64,000 bases of DNA, taken from assembly GCA_021323945.1 (NCBI GenBank), contig JAJPKA010000020.1:186001-250000 (forward strand). The letters run 5' to 3'. The notes under the pieces are model-generated. The model searched no databases. It was not told the origin of the DNA and saw nothing but the letters and a program-made list of their open reading frames with translations. This DNA is from Pseudomonadota bacterium. GTDB lineage: Bacteria > Desulfobacterota > Binatia > Binatales > Binataceae. Below, in pieces: positions 46,108-55,909 of the stretch (positions within the stretch are counted from its first letter, which is position 1; every line of letters starts with the position of its first letter). A program made the translations under genes and the position numbers.

Positions 46108-46650
46108 ATGTTAAAGCGCAAGTGGGTAGCGGCGAAACTATTCGCAGTTTTGGGAGGAGCGGGACTGGCGTTCGGCCTCTGTGTGCCAAGTGCAAGTGCA
46201 CAGGCTCCCACGCCCGGAAATTTCTCGAATGCGAATTACGCCAATCGTTACGTCTGTAACCTGGCGTCCGACGACGATTTTTACACGGCGTTAACAACGG
46301 TTTTTCCCAATGGTGGCGGCACCTTCACCAGCGGTACGATGGAGGCGCCGGTTAGCGCCTTCGTAGCATTCGACCCCACCTTGCCCCCACCGGCAAACTT
46401 CTGCGCGTACAGTTTGGATGTGGCCGGTTCGAGCTATGCCGTCGCAACCAACGGCACTGGTGTCGAAGTTCTCTCGTGGAGTCCTGCTTCGACCAACAAT
46501 CCGAGCTGTCCTGCCGGCTTTCTTATGTCCGATTCATTCGTGATGCGTATCAATGGCGCGAAGCCTTCCGGAGCTGTGGTTCGGACCGAGACAACCTCTG
46601 ATAATCTGCTGGGCGAGGACGAGCCTGGCTGGGGTCCGTGTCTCAAGTAA
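46108..46650 (+). CDS. Small secreted protein of unknown family, copy 1
   Basis: A 180-residue exported protein with a clear ribosome site (GGGAGG, 4 bases before the ATG). The signal peptide runs to ASAQA near residue 32. The mature part is rich in Asn, Ser and Gly, with four or five cysteines: RYVCNLASDDDFYTALTTVF, FCAYSLDVAGSSYAVATNG, NPSCPAGFLM, and the end NLLGEDEPGWGPCLK. The next gene is a paralog sharing each block. The regular cysteines suggest disulfides and a small beta domain. I do not recognise the family and no catalytic motif is visible. Confidence 0.75.
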   Translation: MLKRKWVAAKLFAVLGGAGLAFGLCVPSASAQAPTPGNFSNANYANRYVCNLASDDDFYTALTTVFPNGGGTFTSGTMEAPVSAFVAFDPTLPPPANFCAYSLDVAGSSYAVATNGTGVEVLSWSPASTNNPSCPAGFLMSDSFVMRINGAKPSGAVVRTETTSDNLLGEDEPGWGPCLK

Positions 46651-46728
46651 AAAGGAAGCCCAGGGAAGCAGCGCATCCATGTTCTAGTGTTGCACATCAT
46701 GCGGACGAGAACGCAGACGAGGGGACGT

Positions 46729-47253
46729 ATGTCAAACATCAAAAATCATAAATCAAAAGCAATTGTGGGTTTTGTGGCAGTAGCGCTAATGATGGGAATG
46801 TCTTTGCCCAAGGCGCACGCTCAATTATCAAGTGCAAACTACAGCGGACGCTACGCCTGCGCGAGCGCGAGCGACGACAATTTCTATACAGCTATCATAA
46901 AATACGGACCGAACGGGTCGGGAGCCTACGCCGCCGGTACGTTAATCGCCTCGGCTGATGCGTTTACCACATTTCCAACGGTCTCGCCTACTGGCGATTA
47001 CTGCATTTACACACTGGACACCGCTGCATCTTCCTATAGCATTGGTTCCGACGGCAGCGGGTTCGAATCGCTCAGTTGGACTTCAACAGGTCCTAACAAT
47101 GCCACTTTGGGCTGTCCGGGAAGTTTCGTGGACCAGACAGCAATTGGCTTGCGCAATGACTTAAACGCGAGTGGTGCGACCCTCCGATCAGAGTTCACAA
47201 GTGCTAATCTCCTTGGCGAGGATGAACCGGGACATGGTCACTGCCTGAAGTAA
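46729..47253 (+). CDS. Small secreted protein of unknown family, copy 2
   Basis: I start at ATG 46729 (MSNIKNHKSKAIVGFVAVAL), which has GAGGGGAC upstream, giving 174 residues. The signal peptide ends at KAHAQ. The mature part matches copy 1: RYACASASDDNFYTAIIKYG, YCIYTLDTAASSYSIGSDGS, ESLSW, LGCPGSFVDQ, and the end NLLGEDEPGHGHCLK. It lies 78 bases after copy 1 on the same strand and probably shares its promoter. A strong hairpin follows at 47280. The exact conservation of the C-terminal GEDEPG-G-CLK end suggests a functional site or a sorting signal. Confidence 0.75.
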   Translation: MSNIKNHKSKAIVGFVAVALMMGMSLPKAHAQLSSANYSGRYACASASDDNFYTAIIKYGPNGSGAYAAGTLIASADAFTTFPTVSPTGDYCIYTLDTAASSYSIGSDGSGFESLSWTSTGPNNATLGCPGSFVDQTAIGLRNDLNASGATLRSEFTSANLLGEDEPGHGHCLK

Positions 47254-47279
47254 CGTGTCTTAACGAAATAAAAGCTGAC

Positions 47280-47312
47280 GCCGGCCGTCCCTGCCGAACA
47301 GGGCCGGCCGGC
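47280..47312 (+). terminator. Strong GC hairpin after the secreted-protein pair
   Basis: GCCGGCCG-T-CCCTG (47280-47293), loop CCGAA, CAGGG-C-CGGCCGGC (47299-47312): 13 paired bases with one mismatch. It lies 27 bases after the stop of copy 2. No U-tract follows, so it is terminator-like by position and strength. Confidence 0.55.
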
Positions 47313-47526
47313 TGCTGCGTCTGATTGGTCCTCCGAAATATCCACGGCTCCACTTAAAGCAAGCCGCTCTCTGAGCTGACTTTATTCGTCTGATCACGCC
47401 ACGGGGTAGTCCATTCGTGCACATATCCGAACGCGCTACGTGCAAAGGTCGACCTGTCCCCAGCTAGACTGTGGATACAGCACCCGGCTTGGTTTAGATC
47501 TCTTCTTTTCGTTGTAGGATAGTCTA

Positions 47527-48276
47527 ATGCTTGTTAGATGGGGTAGAACTTCGACCATCACAGCGGGAATCGTCCTAGCCGCAGTTGCTGCCCCGAAGAA
47601 CGTAAAGGCGGGCATAGTTATTGAGCAAAAAGTTACCATAGGCAATGGCACTTCGGTTGCGCGCGAGGGTGGGCAGAAACTGATGCTGCAGGGCGACAAG
47701 GAAGTGTTGCTGCTCAATGACCAGCAGTCAGTGGTTATCGATGCAGATGCCGCCAAGGTGACCACGATCGATCGCGGCCACAAGCTCTTTCGGGAGCTGC
47801 CCTTTCGGAAGGTCATGGGTACCAGCCTGGACCCTAATCGCTTTCTGTATTTGCCCTTCAAGAGCACTGGCAAATTCGAGCGCATTCTGGGAGTAAAGTG
47901 CGAAGACTACAAAGGTGTAAAGGTCAGAGGTCCATTGATGACTTCGGTGACTGCGTGCTTTTCTACCGAAGCACAGGGATCGAAGACATTCGCTCACTTA
48001 ATGAAACTTGTGGTCGAGCGATTAGGGCGTAAAGCGCAAGGGGTTTGGCTCCCTGACGGTCTTCCGCTTATGGTCGAAGCAACGAGAGCTACTAACCCTT
48101 CGTTTACGTTTCCGGATGTCCCACCGAAAGATTTGCTTCAATTCAAGCAACGCATAGCGAAGATTCCGCCGCAGGTGACGCGCCAAGTAGTGACGAAGCT
48201 TACTTCTGAGAAGCTCACGCCTGAGGCGTTTCGTGTACCAGCGGGTTACAAGCGCGTTGGTCCATTGCCTGATTGA
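47527..48276 (+). CDS. Secreted protein, DUF4412-like
   Basis: A 249-residue exported protein. The signal peptide is ITAGIVLAAVAAPKNVKA. The mature part, with GIVIEQKVTIGNGTSVAREG, KLMLQGDKEVLLLNDQQSVV, DRGHKLFRELPFRKVMG and FERILGVKCEDYKGVKVRGP, resembles the periplasmic DUF4412 / outer-membrane lipoprotein-sorting-like fold: a beta half-barrel that reports on a property and then a conversion. Two cysteines may pair. No enzyme motif is seen. It stands alone, converging with the GT4 gene. The assignment rests on pattern and not on a database hit. Confidence 0.55.
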   Translation: MLVRWGRTSTITAGIVLAAVAAPKNVKAGIVIEQKVTIGNGTSVAREGGQKLMLQGDKEVLLLNDQQSVVIDADAAKVTTIDRGHKLFRELPFRKVMGTSLDPNRFLYLPFKSTGKFERILGVKCEDYKGVKVRGPLMTSVTACFSTEAQGSKTFAHLMKLVVERLGRKAQGVWLPDGLPLMVEATRATNPSFTFPDVPPKDLLQFKQRIAKIPPQVTRQVVTKLTSEKLTPEAFRVPAGYKRVGPLPD

Positions 48277-48467
48277 GTTTAGGGCGATCGATTGGCTTAG
48301 GACGGAAGTCGTGGGTACGTGCTCCGGTACGGTGAGCAGGAATCAGTTGACGTTCAACCGAGCCATGGCCTTCTTCGCATCGCATATTGTACCCGCGAGC
48401 CAGTTAATTCTGCAGTCTCATACTACTCTAGTCGCCTCTCATTTTGGTTCTGGAGGTAAAGGCGAAT

Positions 48468-49655
48468 TCAATCGCGCTTAAGCTCGCGATGCGCTGAAGA
48501 GTAAAGCAAAGCGTGATAGAGTTGCAGATAATGCCTGGCGACTGCCCGCCAGTCAAAAGGCTTTACTGATTCATAGGCTTCTTTTGCCATCCGCTCGCGT
48601 TCGATTGGGTTGGCTAGCAAAGCCTTCATTGCAGATGCGACCTCCGCTGGCTCCGAGCTATTTACCAAGAGGCCCGTCCTGTTGTGAGTGACTATTTCGG
48701 GGGTCCCACCGTTGTTGGTACCGATGACCGGTACACGGCAGGCCATCGCCTCGAAGAAAACGAGCGGTAGTCCTTCTGCCATTCGGCTCAGCATTACGAA
48801 TACCGACGCACCCTTGTAAAGACTCCAGAGCTTCGAATGAGGCACCGGTGGAAGCAAGTGAATCCGTGTCTCCAGTCCCGAAGTTGCTATCAAGCGGTCG
48901 ACCTCGATACGCTGCGGGCCATCACCGCTAATCAGGAGATCATGTTCGGGATATTCAGTGGCGATTAGCCGAAACCCTTCGATTACTGCGTCGACCGCCT
49001 TGTGGCGGAGGTCCAGACGCGATGCCGAAAAAATGTAGGGCTTGCTGCGAAGGAGCGGCGCGGCATGTTCGGCCTCCTCGAGATTTACACCGCCACGAAT
49101 AACTTGGGCTCGTTCGGCTTCTGGCCAGATTTTGATAAAGGCTTCCTTTACTGCTCGCGACGGAAAGGTAATTGCACTGGCTGCTCGCAAGGCAGCGGTA
49201 TTAAAACGCTGCATTCGAGAACTCTGCGAATCTCCACGCGACTGCTCAGGCACCAGGTGAAAGCTTTGAACGAGGGGCACTCCCGCAGCTTGGCAAGCCT
49301 CAAGCACCGGCGGAAATCGATCACGCAATCCGCCGTGAACGTTGAGCACATGGGGTCTCCAGTTGCGGAGAAAGCCAAGTAGTTGCGGCGCGTCCGCCCG
49401 GCGCAGCAGGCGTTCGGGGTGACGCAACGAGAAAGGTTTGTCGCGTGGCAAATCCACCCATGCCTGCTCAATTGACCAGTGCTGGCGGCGAACCATCTTA
49501 GGCCCTTTGTGGACATTCGAAATAATCGCGACCCGGTTGCCTGCCGCCGCAAACTGGAGAGCGAGATCTTCCACGATTTGTGCAACGCCGCCGAGTGCAC
49601 CGAAGGATTCGCACAGCAGCGCAATCCGTAACGGCTGAACCGAACTGCTCACCAT
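48468..49655 (-). CDS. GT4-family glycosyltransferase
   Basis: A 395-residue GT-B retaining enzyme. The N-terminal domain has ALLCESFGALGGVAQIVEDL and RPHVLNVHGGLRDRFPPVLE. The C-terminal domain has YIFSASRLDLRHKAVDAVIE, then LPLVFFEAMACRVPVIGTNN and GGTPEIV, the intact E-x7-E donor site. Its ATG 49655 lies inside the end of the upstream GT2 gene (7-base overlap), so translation is coupled. The order sulfotransferase (50703) - GT2 (49649) - GT4 on the minus strand makes a three-gene glycan operon. Confidence 0.9.
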   Translation of the reverse strand: MVSSSVQPLRIALLCESFGALGGVAQIVEDLALQFAAAGNRVAIISNVHKGPKMVRRQHWSIEQAWVDLPRDKPFSLRHPERLLRRADAPQLLGFLRNWRPHVLNVHGGLRDRFPPVLEACQAAGVPLVQSFHLVPEQSRGDSQSSRMQRFNTAALRAASAITFPSRAVKEAFIKIWPEAERAQVIRGGVNLEEAEHAAPLLRSKPYIFSASRLDLRHKAVDAVIEGFRLIATEYPEHDLLISGDGPQRIEVDRLIATSGLETRIHLLPPVPHSKLWSLYKGASVFVMLSRMAEGLPLVFFEAMACRVPVIGTNNGGTPEIVTHNRTGLLVNSSEPAEVASAMKALLANPIERERMAKEAYESVKPFDWRAVARHYLQLYHALLYSSAHRELKRD

Positions 49656-50623
49656 TTGCCGACGCGATTATTGGGACCGACCGGATTGCCTGCGCTGGCA
49701 GCACTGCCAGTTCGGCCCGACAGCGAGCGCGCGATTCCGACTGGCAGGAAGGTCCGGCCGTAGCGAAGAATGTTCCTGGCGCGCAATGGGTCTAATTTCA
49801 ACGCTCTGGCGAACGCCGTTCGGGCCAACCGGCGGTCACCTTGCTGGAGCGCCCTCAGTCCAACATAGCCCAAAAGACTGCGGGTGGCGCGGATGCGGGC
49901 AGCGACCAGCCGCGAAGGATCGATCCGGTAGCGTTCTCTGACGAGCCTGGCGAAGATCCGCCGATCTCTCCGATTGGGCTGAACTTTCAGCGGCTGCGGG
50001 AACCACGAAAAGCGCCAAGTTGCGACAGGCCGGTCCAAATAGCAAAAATGGCCCTGTTCACGTAATGTCAGCCACAGAAACGCGTCTTCGAACCCAGCGC
50101 CTCTGAACTCTTCGACGAAGCCGCCGCAGGCTTCAAAGGCGGACCGCCGAATGAGCGCAGCGCTCGGCATGATGGGCCACATTCGCCCAAGAATCTCCTC
50201 CATCGACGGTGCATGTGAGTATTCTCTACCGATGAGGTGTGTTCCCAGGCTATGACCGTTACTATCGACAATCAGCAAATCGCCGTAGGCGAGGACACAT
50301 TCGGGGTCCGAGTCCAACGCCGAAAGCGCTATCTGAAGCATATCGGGCAGCCAGCTGTCATCCGCATCAAGGAATGCCAAATACTTGCCGCTCGCGCGTC
50401 TAACTCCGGCATTGCGCGCCGCAGCGGGTCCAGCGTTCGATTGGCGAATTTGCTGAATCCTATTGCCATAGGAATCGAGGATTTGTGGCGTGGAGTCGGT
50501 TGACCCATCATCGACCACAATGAGTTCGAGGTCGGTCACTTGTTGCGCCAATACACTATCGATCGCCTGGCGCAAGGTGGACGCTCCGTTGAACACAGGG
50601 ATTATAGCCGAGATCGCAGTCAT
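49649..50623 (-). CDS. GT2-family glycosyltransferase
   Basis: I start at ATG 50623 (MTAISAIIPVFNGASTLRQA), the conserved GT2 N-terminus; the track's longer frame overlaps the sulfotransferase. The product is 324 residues. LELIVVDDGSTDSTPQIL, YLAFLDADDSWLPDMLQIAL and FRGAGFEDAFLWLTLREQGH are intact. The tail LARTAFARALKLDPLRARNI, then RTFLPVGIARSLSGRTG, is of the same type as in 43707 and 44795. It overlaps the GT4 gene and lies about 80 bases after the sulfotransferase gene. Confidence 0.88.
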   Translation of the reverse strand: MTAISAIIPVFNGASTLRQAIDSVLAQQVTDLELIVVDDGSTDSTPQILDSYGNRIQQIRQSNAGPAAARNAGVRRASGKYLAFLDADDSWLPDMLQIALSALDSDPECVLAYGDLLIVDSNGHSLGTHLIGREYSHAPSMEEILGRMWPIMPSAALIRRSAFEACGGFVEEFRGAGFEDAFLWLTLREQGHFCYLDRPVATWRFSWFPQPLKVQPNRRDRRIFARLVRERYRIDPSRLVAARIRATRSLLGYVGLRALQQGDRRLARTAFARALKLDPLRARNILRYGRTFLPVGIARSLSGRTGSAASAGNPVGPNNRVGKW

Positions 50624-50702
50624 TGCGGGCGAGGTGCCAGCCGTGATTTGTATGAGCAGTTGAGCGGCTGCAAAGTGCGTGTACAAGACATTAGTGGCGG
50701 AT

Positions 50703-51647
50703 TTACTTCCACGCCGACAAGTCACGACCAATAAGCCGCTCCAGGGCCTCAACCTCGGGCAGAAACCTTTGCTTGAGCCGCTTCTTCAGGTCTGGTTCAA
50801 GCGGGGGGAACGGCTCGCCACCGTCGAAACAAAAAGACCACACTCCGAGAAATTCGAGCAGGCGGTCCAGCCAAAACGCTCGTCGAGCTCTTAGCCAATC
50901 GCGGACGTGCCGAGCGTTTTGCGCGAGACGGCGACTGCGCGGCGCAGTAGGGAATGAGTTCAGGCGTGCCGAGGCGATTGGAGCGGAAAGCTGAAACGTA
51001 GGAATACCGATAAAATTGCAGATCGCATTAAGGTAGCCTTGTGGGTCGCTCTCCAGATCGTCGTACAGGCTAACCAACACGTTCTCCCGCCCAAAGGTCC
51101 GTTGCCAACCGGCGAGATTGAACGCATATCGGTTCATTTCGGCAATTTCGCGCGAACTGGTGACCACTTCCTCAAAACTGGCGCGCGTCCAAACATTGTG
51201 GCGCATGAGCTTGTAATGCGAGTACGCACGCTCAACGGGCTCGCGAAAAGTACAGATTATGCGGCAGTCAGGTATATGCAGCTTAATCCGCTGACGTGCC
51301 TCAGCTGAACTGAAGTAAGTGGGACAGATCTCGAGGATCGGAACGCCGGGGGTACAATAACGGAAGAACGACTGGTACCATTGAAGGCCCTTGCTGTAGT
51401 TGCGCAGGAAAAAATCGGTCTCTTTCACCCCATAGGGCAGTCCGACATGGCCTTTCAAAACTTCATGTAACCAGGTCGTGCCGGCGCGCCCAACCCCTAC
51501 CGCGATACAGTGCGGGAGCTGCCGCCGCGGTTGCTGGAGGCTGCCTCGCTCGTTCCGACGAACCGCGATTGTCTGAAATATTGAGCGTGACTGGGGCAGC
51601 GCAGACGCTCCCCGTTTGCTTACTTTTGCTGTCTGTCTGCGATCCAT
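50703..51647 (-). CDS. Sulfotransferase, glycan type
   Basis: A 314-residue sulfotransferase. The first 45 residues are basic and not conserved (RRNERGSLQQPRRQLPHCIA); the core starts IAVGVGRAGTTWLHEVLKGH, the phosphosulfate loop. ICTFREPVERAYSHYKLMRH is the 3'-phosphate site. KETDFFLRNYSKGLQWYQSF and ICPTYFSSAEARQRI resemble the heparan/NodH-like group. It ends ALERLIGRDLSAWK, similar to other members here. It heads the sulfotransferase - GT2 - GT4 operon and probably sulfates the product of those two enzymes. No PAPS-synthesis gene is nearby. Confidence 0.85.
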   Translation of the reverse strand: MDRRQTAKVSKRGASALPQSRSIFQTIAVRRNERGSLQQPRRQLPHCIAVGVGRAGTTWLHEVLKGHVGLPYGVKETDFFLRNYSKGLQWYQSFFRYCTPGVPILEICPTYFSSAEARQRIKLHIPDCRIICTFREPVERAYSHYKLMRHNVWTRASFEEVVTSSREIAEMNRYAFNLAGWQRTFGRENVLVSLYDDLESDPQGYLNAICNFIGIPTFQLSAPIASARLNSFPTAPRSRRLAQNARHVRDWLRARRAFWLDRLLEFLGVWSFCFDGGEPFPPLEPDLKKRLKQRFLPEVEALERLIGRDLSAWK

Positions 51648-51794
51648 TAGAGAGACGAGTCAAATCTCGATCAGGTTTCGTTCGCCGCTACGAAACACGA
51701 CAATCAGCCGTTCAGCTCTCTCCAAGATTTTACAGGTGAGCGGAAACATTGTGCGGTGACGCAACGGCGACAAAGTTGCGCAAGCCCAGTTACC

Positions 51795-52985
51795 TCAGGT
51801 CGTGTATTCGGCGTTGATCCTGACGTAATCGTAAGTCAAGTCGCAGGTCGTTATTCGAGCAACAGCCTTGCCCATCTTAAGATTGACGCTGAGGGTAAAC
51901 TCGCGCTGCTTCATGCGCGTGCCCGCTTCGCGGAGCGCGTTTAGATTAAGGGCACCGCGACTTGCGATTTTAACGCCGGCCAGATTGACCTCGAGTCGTT
52001 CGGGGTCAAAGTTGACGCCTGCCTTGCCGGCCGCCATTGCTATGCGACCGAAGTTCGGATCGCAGCCAAAGAAGGCGGTCTTGACCAAAGGCGAGTTGGC
52101 AATGGCTCGAGCGACACGGTCGGCATCAGCGGCGGAGCGAGCCCCACGAACCTCAACAGTGACGAGTTTGCTAGCTCCCTCTCCATCGCGTACCAATTCC
52201 CTCGCCAGAGTGGCCGCCAGGTCACTGATTGCTTTTTGTAAATTCTTCAGCTCACGACCAGCTAGCGGGCGGTTGCCAGCGTCGCCACTCGCCATCAACA
52301 GCAGGCTGTCGTTGGTCGACATATCGCCGTCAACCGTGATGGCGTTGAAGCTTTTGGGCAGAAGGTCTTTCAAGATCGTGCGGAGCTGAGCGGGCCGAAG
52401 AGCGGCATCGGTGATCATAAAGGCGAGCATGGTCGCCATTCGTGGCTCAATCATCCCTGCTCCCTTTGCACAGCCAGCGATGGTGATTCGGGTGCCGCCT
52501 GCCCGAACAGTGGTCGAAGCGATCTTGCTGCGCGTATCTGTCGTCATGATGGAGTTGGCAAAATCGGCGAGTCCGTCAGGACGCAGCGCACGCACAGCCT
52601 CGGGAATCGCGGTTCGGTAGGCGTCGAAATCATACAGGTGCCCAATGACTCCTGTAGAGCAAGGCACTATTAGTTCGGTTGGGCAGTTGATCGCCCGAGC
52701 CAGAGCAATGCATGATTCTCGAGCGAGACGAAGCCCTGCCTTGCCAGTAAAGCAGTTGGCTGAACCCGAGTTCGCGACAATCGCCTGCAAGCGTCCGCCA
52801 CGCAGGTGTTCCTGCGCGATGATTACCGGGGCAGCTTTTATTATGTTAGTGGTAAACGCGCCAGCAGCTGCGACCGGCCGGTCAGCGACTATGAGCCCCA
52901 GATCTTTGCGACCGGGCTCGGTCCGAAGACCAGCCGAGATTCCAGCGAAACGAAACCCGCGCACCACTGCCGGCTCAAGCAACAC
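51795..52985 (-). CDS. argJ: Bifunctional ornithine acetyltransferase / N-acetylglutamate synthase
   Basis: A 396-residue enzyme of arginine synthesis that recycles the acetyl group from N-acetylornithine to glutamate, and may also use acetyl-CoA. It begins at GTG 52985 with GGGAGG upstream. The self-cleavage site is intact: GCAKGAGMIEPRMATMLAFM, where Thr185 becomes the nucleophile of the beta chain. Other family blocks are VANSGSANCFTGKAGL, PCSTGVIGHLYDF, DGDMSTNDSLLLMASGDAGN and FFGCDPNFGRIAMAAGKAGV. The usual end (TCDLTYDYVRINAEYTT) is complete. It follows secA on the same strand by about 126 bases. Confidence 0.96.
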   Translation of the reverse strand: MLLEPAVVRGFRFAGISAGLRTEPGRKDLGLIVADRPVAAAGAFTTNIIKAAPVIIAQEHLRGGRLQAIVANSGSANCFTGKAGLRLARESCIALARAINCPTELIVPCSTGVIGHLYDFDAYRTAIPEAVRALRPDGLADFANSIMTTDTRSKIASTTVRAGGTRITIAGCAKGAGMIEPRMATMLAFMITDAALRPAQLRTILKDLLPKSFNAITVDGDMSTNDSLLLMASGDAGNRPLAGRELKNLQKAISDLAATLARELVRDGEGASKLVTVEVRGARSAADADRVARAIANSPLVKTAFFGCDPNFGRIAMAAGKAGVNFDPERLEVNLAGVKIASRGALNLNALREAGTRMKQREFTLSVNLKMGKAVARITTCDLTYDYVRINAEYTT

Positions 52986-53111
52986 CTCGCTCAGTTTCCC
53001 CTCCCTGTCTCAAGTTATCGTCGAATCGGGTTAGAACGCGAGCCGCAAGCGAGACTTATCACGCGGAGAACGGCTTTCAAGGTCCCTTGATGGTGTGGCT
53101 GTAGGAGGTGA

Positions 53112-55787
53112 CTATTTGCCATGACAGCGTTTGTACTTTTTTCCCGAACCGCAGGGACATGGATCGTTACGGCCGACCTTGTTGGCTTCACGTTTGACCG
53201 TTTGCGGTTCACTGGCGATAGTTTCACTGCCGTGGCTCATGGTGACGCGCTGCGCACGCTGTTGATGCTGCTCGATGTGCTCAACGTCCTGTTGGCGTCG
53301 CAGCTGAACCGAGAAAATCTTCTCGACAACATCCTGTTGCATTACCCGCATCATTGCTTCGAACATTTCGAAGCCTTCTTTTTGATATTCAACCAGCGGG
53401 TTGCGCTGTCCATAACCACGAAGGCCGATCCCCTCCTTAAGATGGTCCATCGCCAGGAGATGGTCTTTCCACAAGGAATCGAGGGTCTGCAGCATCACGA
53501 TTTTTTCAATCTGCCGCATTACTGGCGCAGTGAATTCAGCCTCTCGTTGGTCGTAGACGGCGCGCACCTGCGCAATTGCCCGGTCCACCAGCTCTTCGGC
53601 GGAGTTGATCTCAGGACCGTTGCCCTCGCGGAAGCTTGGACGAAACTTGAACTGGCGGAAGAACGCTTCTTCAATTTCCTTCCAGTCCCAATCGGCAGGA
53701 TCCTTTTCGGGATCGGCGTGGGCAGCCACGATGCCATCAATCAGTTCGGCACACATGTCGAGGACGTCTTCCTTGAGGCTTGCGCCGCTCAATAACTCGC
53801 GTCGGCGGTGATAGACGACCTCGCGCTGCTTGTTCATGACGTCGTCATACTCGAGCAGATGTTTGCGGATATCGAAATTATGAGCCTCGACCTTTTTTTG
53901 GGCATTCTCGATAGCCCGCGAAATCCAGCGATGTTCGATGGGGACGCCGTCTTCCATACCGATGCGTCCCATCAGGCCTTTAAGCCGGTCGGCGCCAAAG
54001 ATGCGCAGCAGATCATCCTCCAGCGAGAGATAGAAGCGCGACGAACCCGGGTCACCCTGGCGGCCGGCTCGCCCGCGCAATTGATTATCGATGCGGCGCG
54101 ACTCGTGCCGCTCGGTACCCAGGATATGTAAGCCGCCCGCTTTCAGTACTTCTTCACGTTCAGCCGCGCATTGCGCGCGGTACTTTGCCAGCGCCTCCTG
54201 AAATTTAGGGTCGGAGGGATCTTTGGTGCCGGTTTCGGCAGCAGCGAGGCCCTCGGGATTGCCGCCCAACACGATATCCGTACCGCGGCCGGCCATATTG
54301 GTGGAAATGGTGACTGCTCCGAGGCGCCCAGCCTGGGCCACAATCTCGGCTTCGCGCTCGTGGTTTTTGGCATTGAGTACGGCGTGCTTGATTCCGGTTT
54401 TTTTTAACTGATTGGCGACTCGCTCCGATTTTTCAATCGAAACGGTTCCCACCAACACCGGCTGACCGCGTTGATGGCAGTCTTTGATTTCTTCGATAAC
54501 CGCGTCGAACTTCTCTTTTTCAGTCTTGTAGACCACGTCGTGGTTGTCGATCCGGATCATTGGCTTGTTGGTTGGAATCACAACCACGTCGAGGTTGTAG
54601 ATCTCTTTGAACTCGCGCGCCTCGGTATCGGCTGTACCGGTCATGCCGGCGAGCTTTTTGTACATGCGGAAATAGTTTTGGAAAGTGATCGTAGCCAGCG
54701 TCTGGTTCTCGGTTTCGATGCGAACGTTTTCCTTAGCCTCGATGGCCTGATGCAGGCCGTCGCTCCATCGCCTGCCCGGCATCAAGCGTCCGGTGAACTC
54801 GTCAACGATCACCACCTGGCCGTCCTTGACGACGTACTCGACGTCTCGCTTGAAGAGCGTATGAGCCTTCAGCGCTTGCGTCACATGATGGAGCAGGAGG
54901 ATATTTCGCGGATCGTACAGATTATCGATTCCGAGCAGCTGCTCGACGCGAGTTACGCCCTCTTCGGTGAGCGAAGCGGTGCGCAATTTTTCGTCAACGG
55001 TATAATGCTCACCGGCGCGAAGTCGGGGCATCACGCGGTCGACCACGTAGTAGGTCTCGGTCGACTCCTCCGAAGCACCCGAAATAATCAACGGCGTGCG
55101 GGCTTCGTCGATCAGGATTGAATCGACTTCGTCGACAATCGCGTAATGATGTTCGCGCTGGACGTAATCTTCCAGGTTGAACTTCATGTTATCGCGAAGA
55201 TAATCGAAGCCGAATTCGTTGTTCTGACCGTAGGTAATGTCGCAGTTATAGGCTTGTTTGCGCTGCTGATCGGTGAGGCCGTGGACGATCACTCCGACGC
55301 TGAGACCGAGAAAATTATAGATATGACCCATCCATTCGGCGTCACGGCGAGCCAGATAGTCATTGACGGTCACTACATGGACGCCTCGCCCGGCCAGGGC
55401 GTTGAGCACCGCCGGCAAAGTTGCGACAAGCGTCTTGCCCTCGCCGGTCTTCATTTCGGCGATCTTGCGTTGATGCAGCACCATGCCGCCGATTAACTGA
55501 ACGTCGAAATGCCGCTGGCCCAGGGTTCGCTTTGCCGCTTCCCTGACGGCGGCAAAAACTTCGGGCATCAGCTCCCACAGTGCATCCTCGCGGTCATCGA
55601 AATTGTCGATGGAACTCACCCGCTCTTTCCATTGCGCGATTAAGCTGCGCAGTGTATCGCGGTCCTTCCGTTCGAACTCGGCTTCGAGTTGATTGATGCG
55701 CGCAACCGCGGGGCGCAACCGTTTCAATTCGCGATCGTTTTTGGAACCGAAGACTTTATGAGATATTTGGGTTAGCGCTGAAGCCAT
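53112..55787 (-). CDS. secA: Preprotein translocase ATPase SecA
   Basis: An 891-residue motor that drives unfolded proteins through SecYEG. The DEAD-like motor has [20 protein letters not shown] (Walker A), [20 protein letters not shown] (Walker B) and [20 protein letters not shown] in the second half. The scaffold and wing regions follow, and the C-terminal zinc-binding SEC-C tail is complete ([18 protein letters not shown]). The length is typical. The long ORFs on the opposite strand are shadows of this gene. It stands about 120 bases from murI and is likely its own transcript or the distal part of the engB-murI cluster. Confidence 0.98.
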   Translation of the reverse strand: MASALTQISHKVFGSKNDRELKRLRPAVARINQLEAEFERKDRDTLRSLIAQWKERVSSIDNFDDREDALWELMPEVFAAVREAAKRTLGQRHFDVQLIGGMVLHQRKIAEMKTGEGKTLVATLPAVLNALAGRGVHVVTVNDYLARRDAEWMGHIYNFLGLSVGVIVHGLTDQQRKQAYNCDITYGQNNEFGFDYLRDNMKFNLEDYVQREHHYAIVDEVDSILIDEARTPLIISGASEESTETYYVVDRVMPRLRAGEHYTVDEKLRTASLTEEGVTRVEQLLGIDNLYDPRNILLLHHVTQALKAHTLFKRDVEYVVKDGQVVIVDEFTGRLMPGRRWSDGLHQAIEAKENVRIETENQTLATITFQNYFRMYKKLAGMTGTADTEAREFKEIYNLDVVVIPTNKPMIRIDNHDVVYKTEKEKFDAVIEEIKDCHQRGQPVLVGTVSIEKSERVANQLKKTGIKHAVLNAKNHEREAEIVAQAGRLGAVTISTNMAGRGTDIVLGGNPEGLAAAETGTKDPSDPKFQEALAKYRAQCAAEREEVLKAGGLHILGTERHESRRIDNQLRGRAGRQGDPGSSRFYLSLEDDLLRIFGADRLKGLMGRIGMEDGVPIEHRWISRAIENAQKKVEAHNFDIRKHLLEYDDVMNKQREVVYHRRRELLSGASLKEDVLDMCAELIDGIVAAHADPEKDPADWDWKEIEEAFFRQFKFRPSFREGNGPEINSAEELVDRAIAQVRAVYDQREAEFTAPVMRQIEKIVMLQTLDSLWKDHLLAMDHLKEGIGLRGYGQRNPLVEYQKEGFEMFEAMMRVMQQDVVEKIFSVQLRRQQDVEHIEQHQQRAQRVTMSHGSETIASEPQTVKREANKVGRNDPCPCGSGKKYKRCHGK

Positions 55788-55909
55788 TAACGCAACCGAC
55801 GTCCAAGCTTTTTTCTACCGCTGGCAGGCCTTAATTCCCGATCTTTCCTCGCCAACGGGTGAGCCCATTTGCCTTAACGAGTCCATTGTAGCGCTTTGAT
55901 ATTTCCGTT

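Noticed and set aside
53121-55496. Long plus-strand ORFs (224, 216 and 116 residues) opposite secA
   Set aside because: They lie wholly within secA, have no family features, and no ribosome sites; typical shadows of a high-GC gene.
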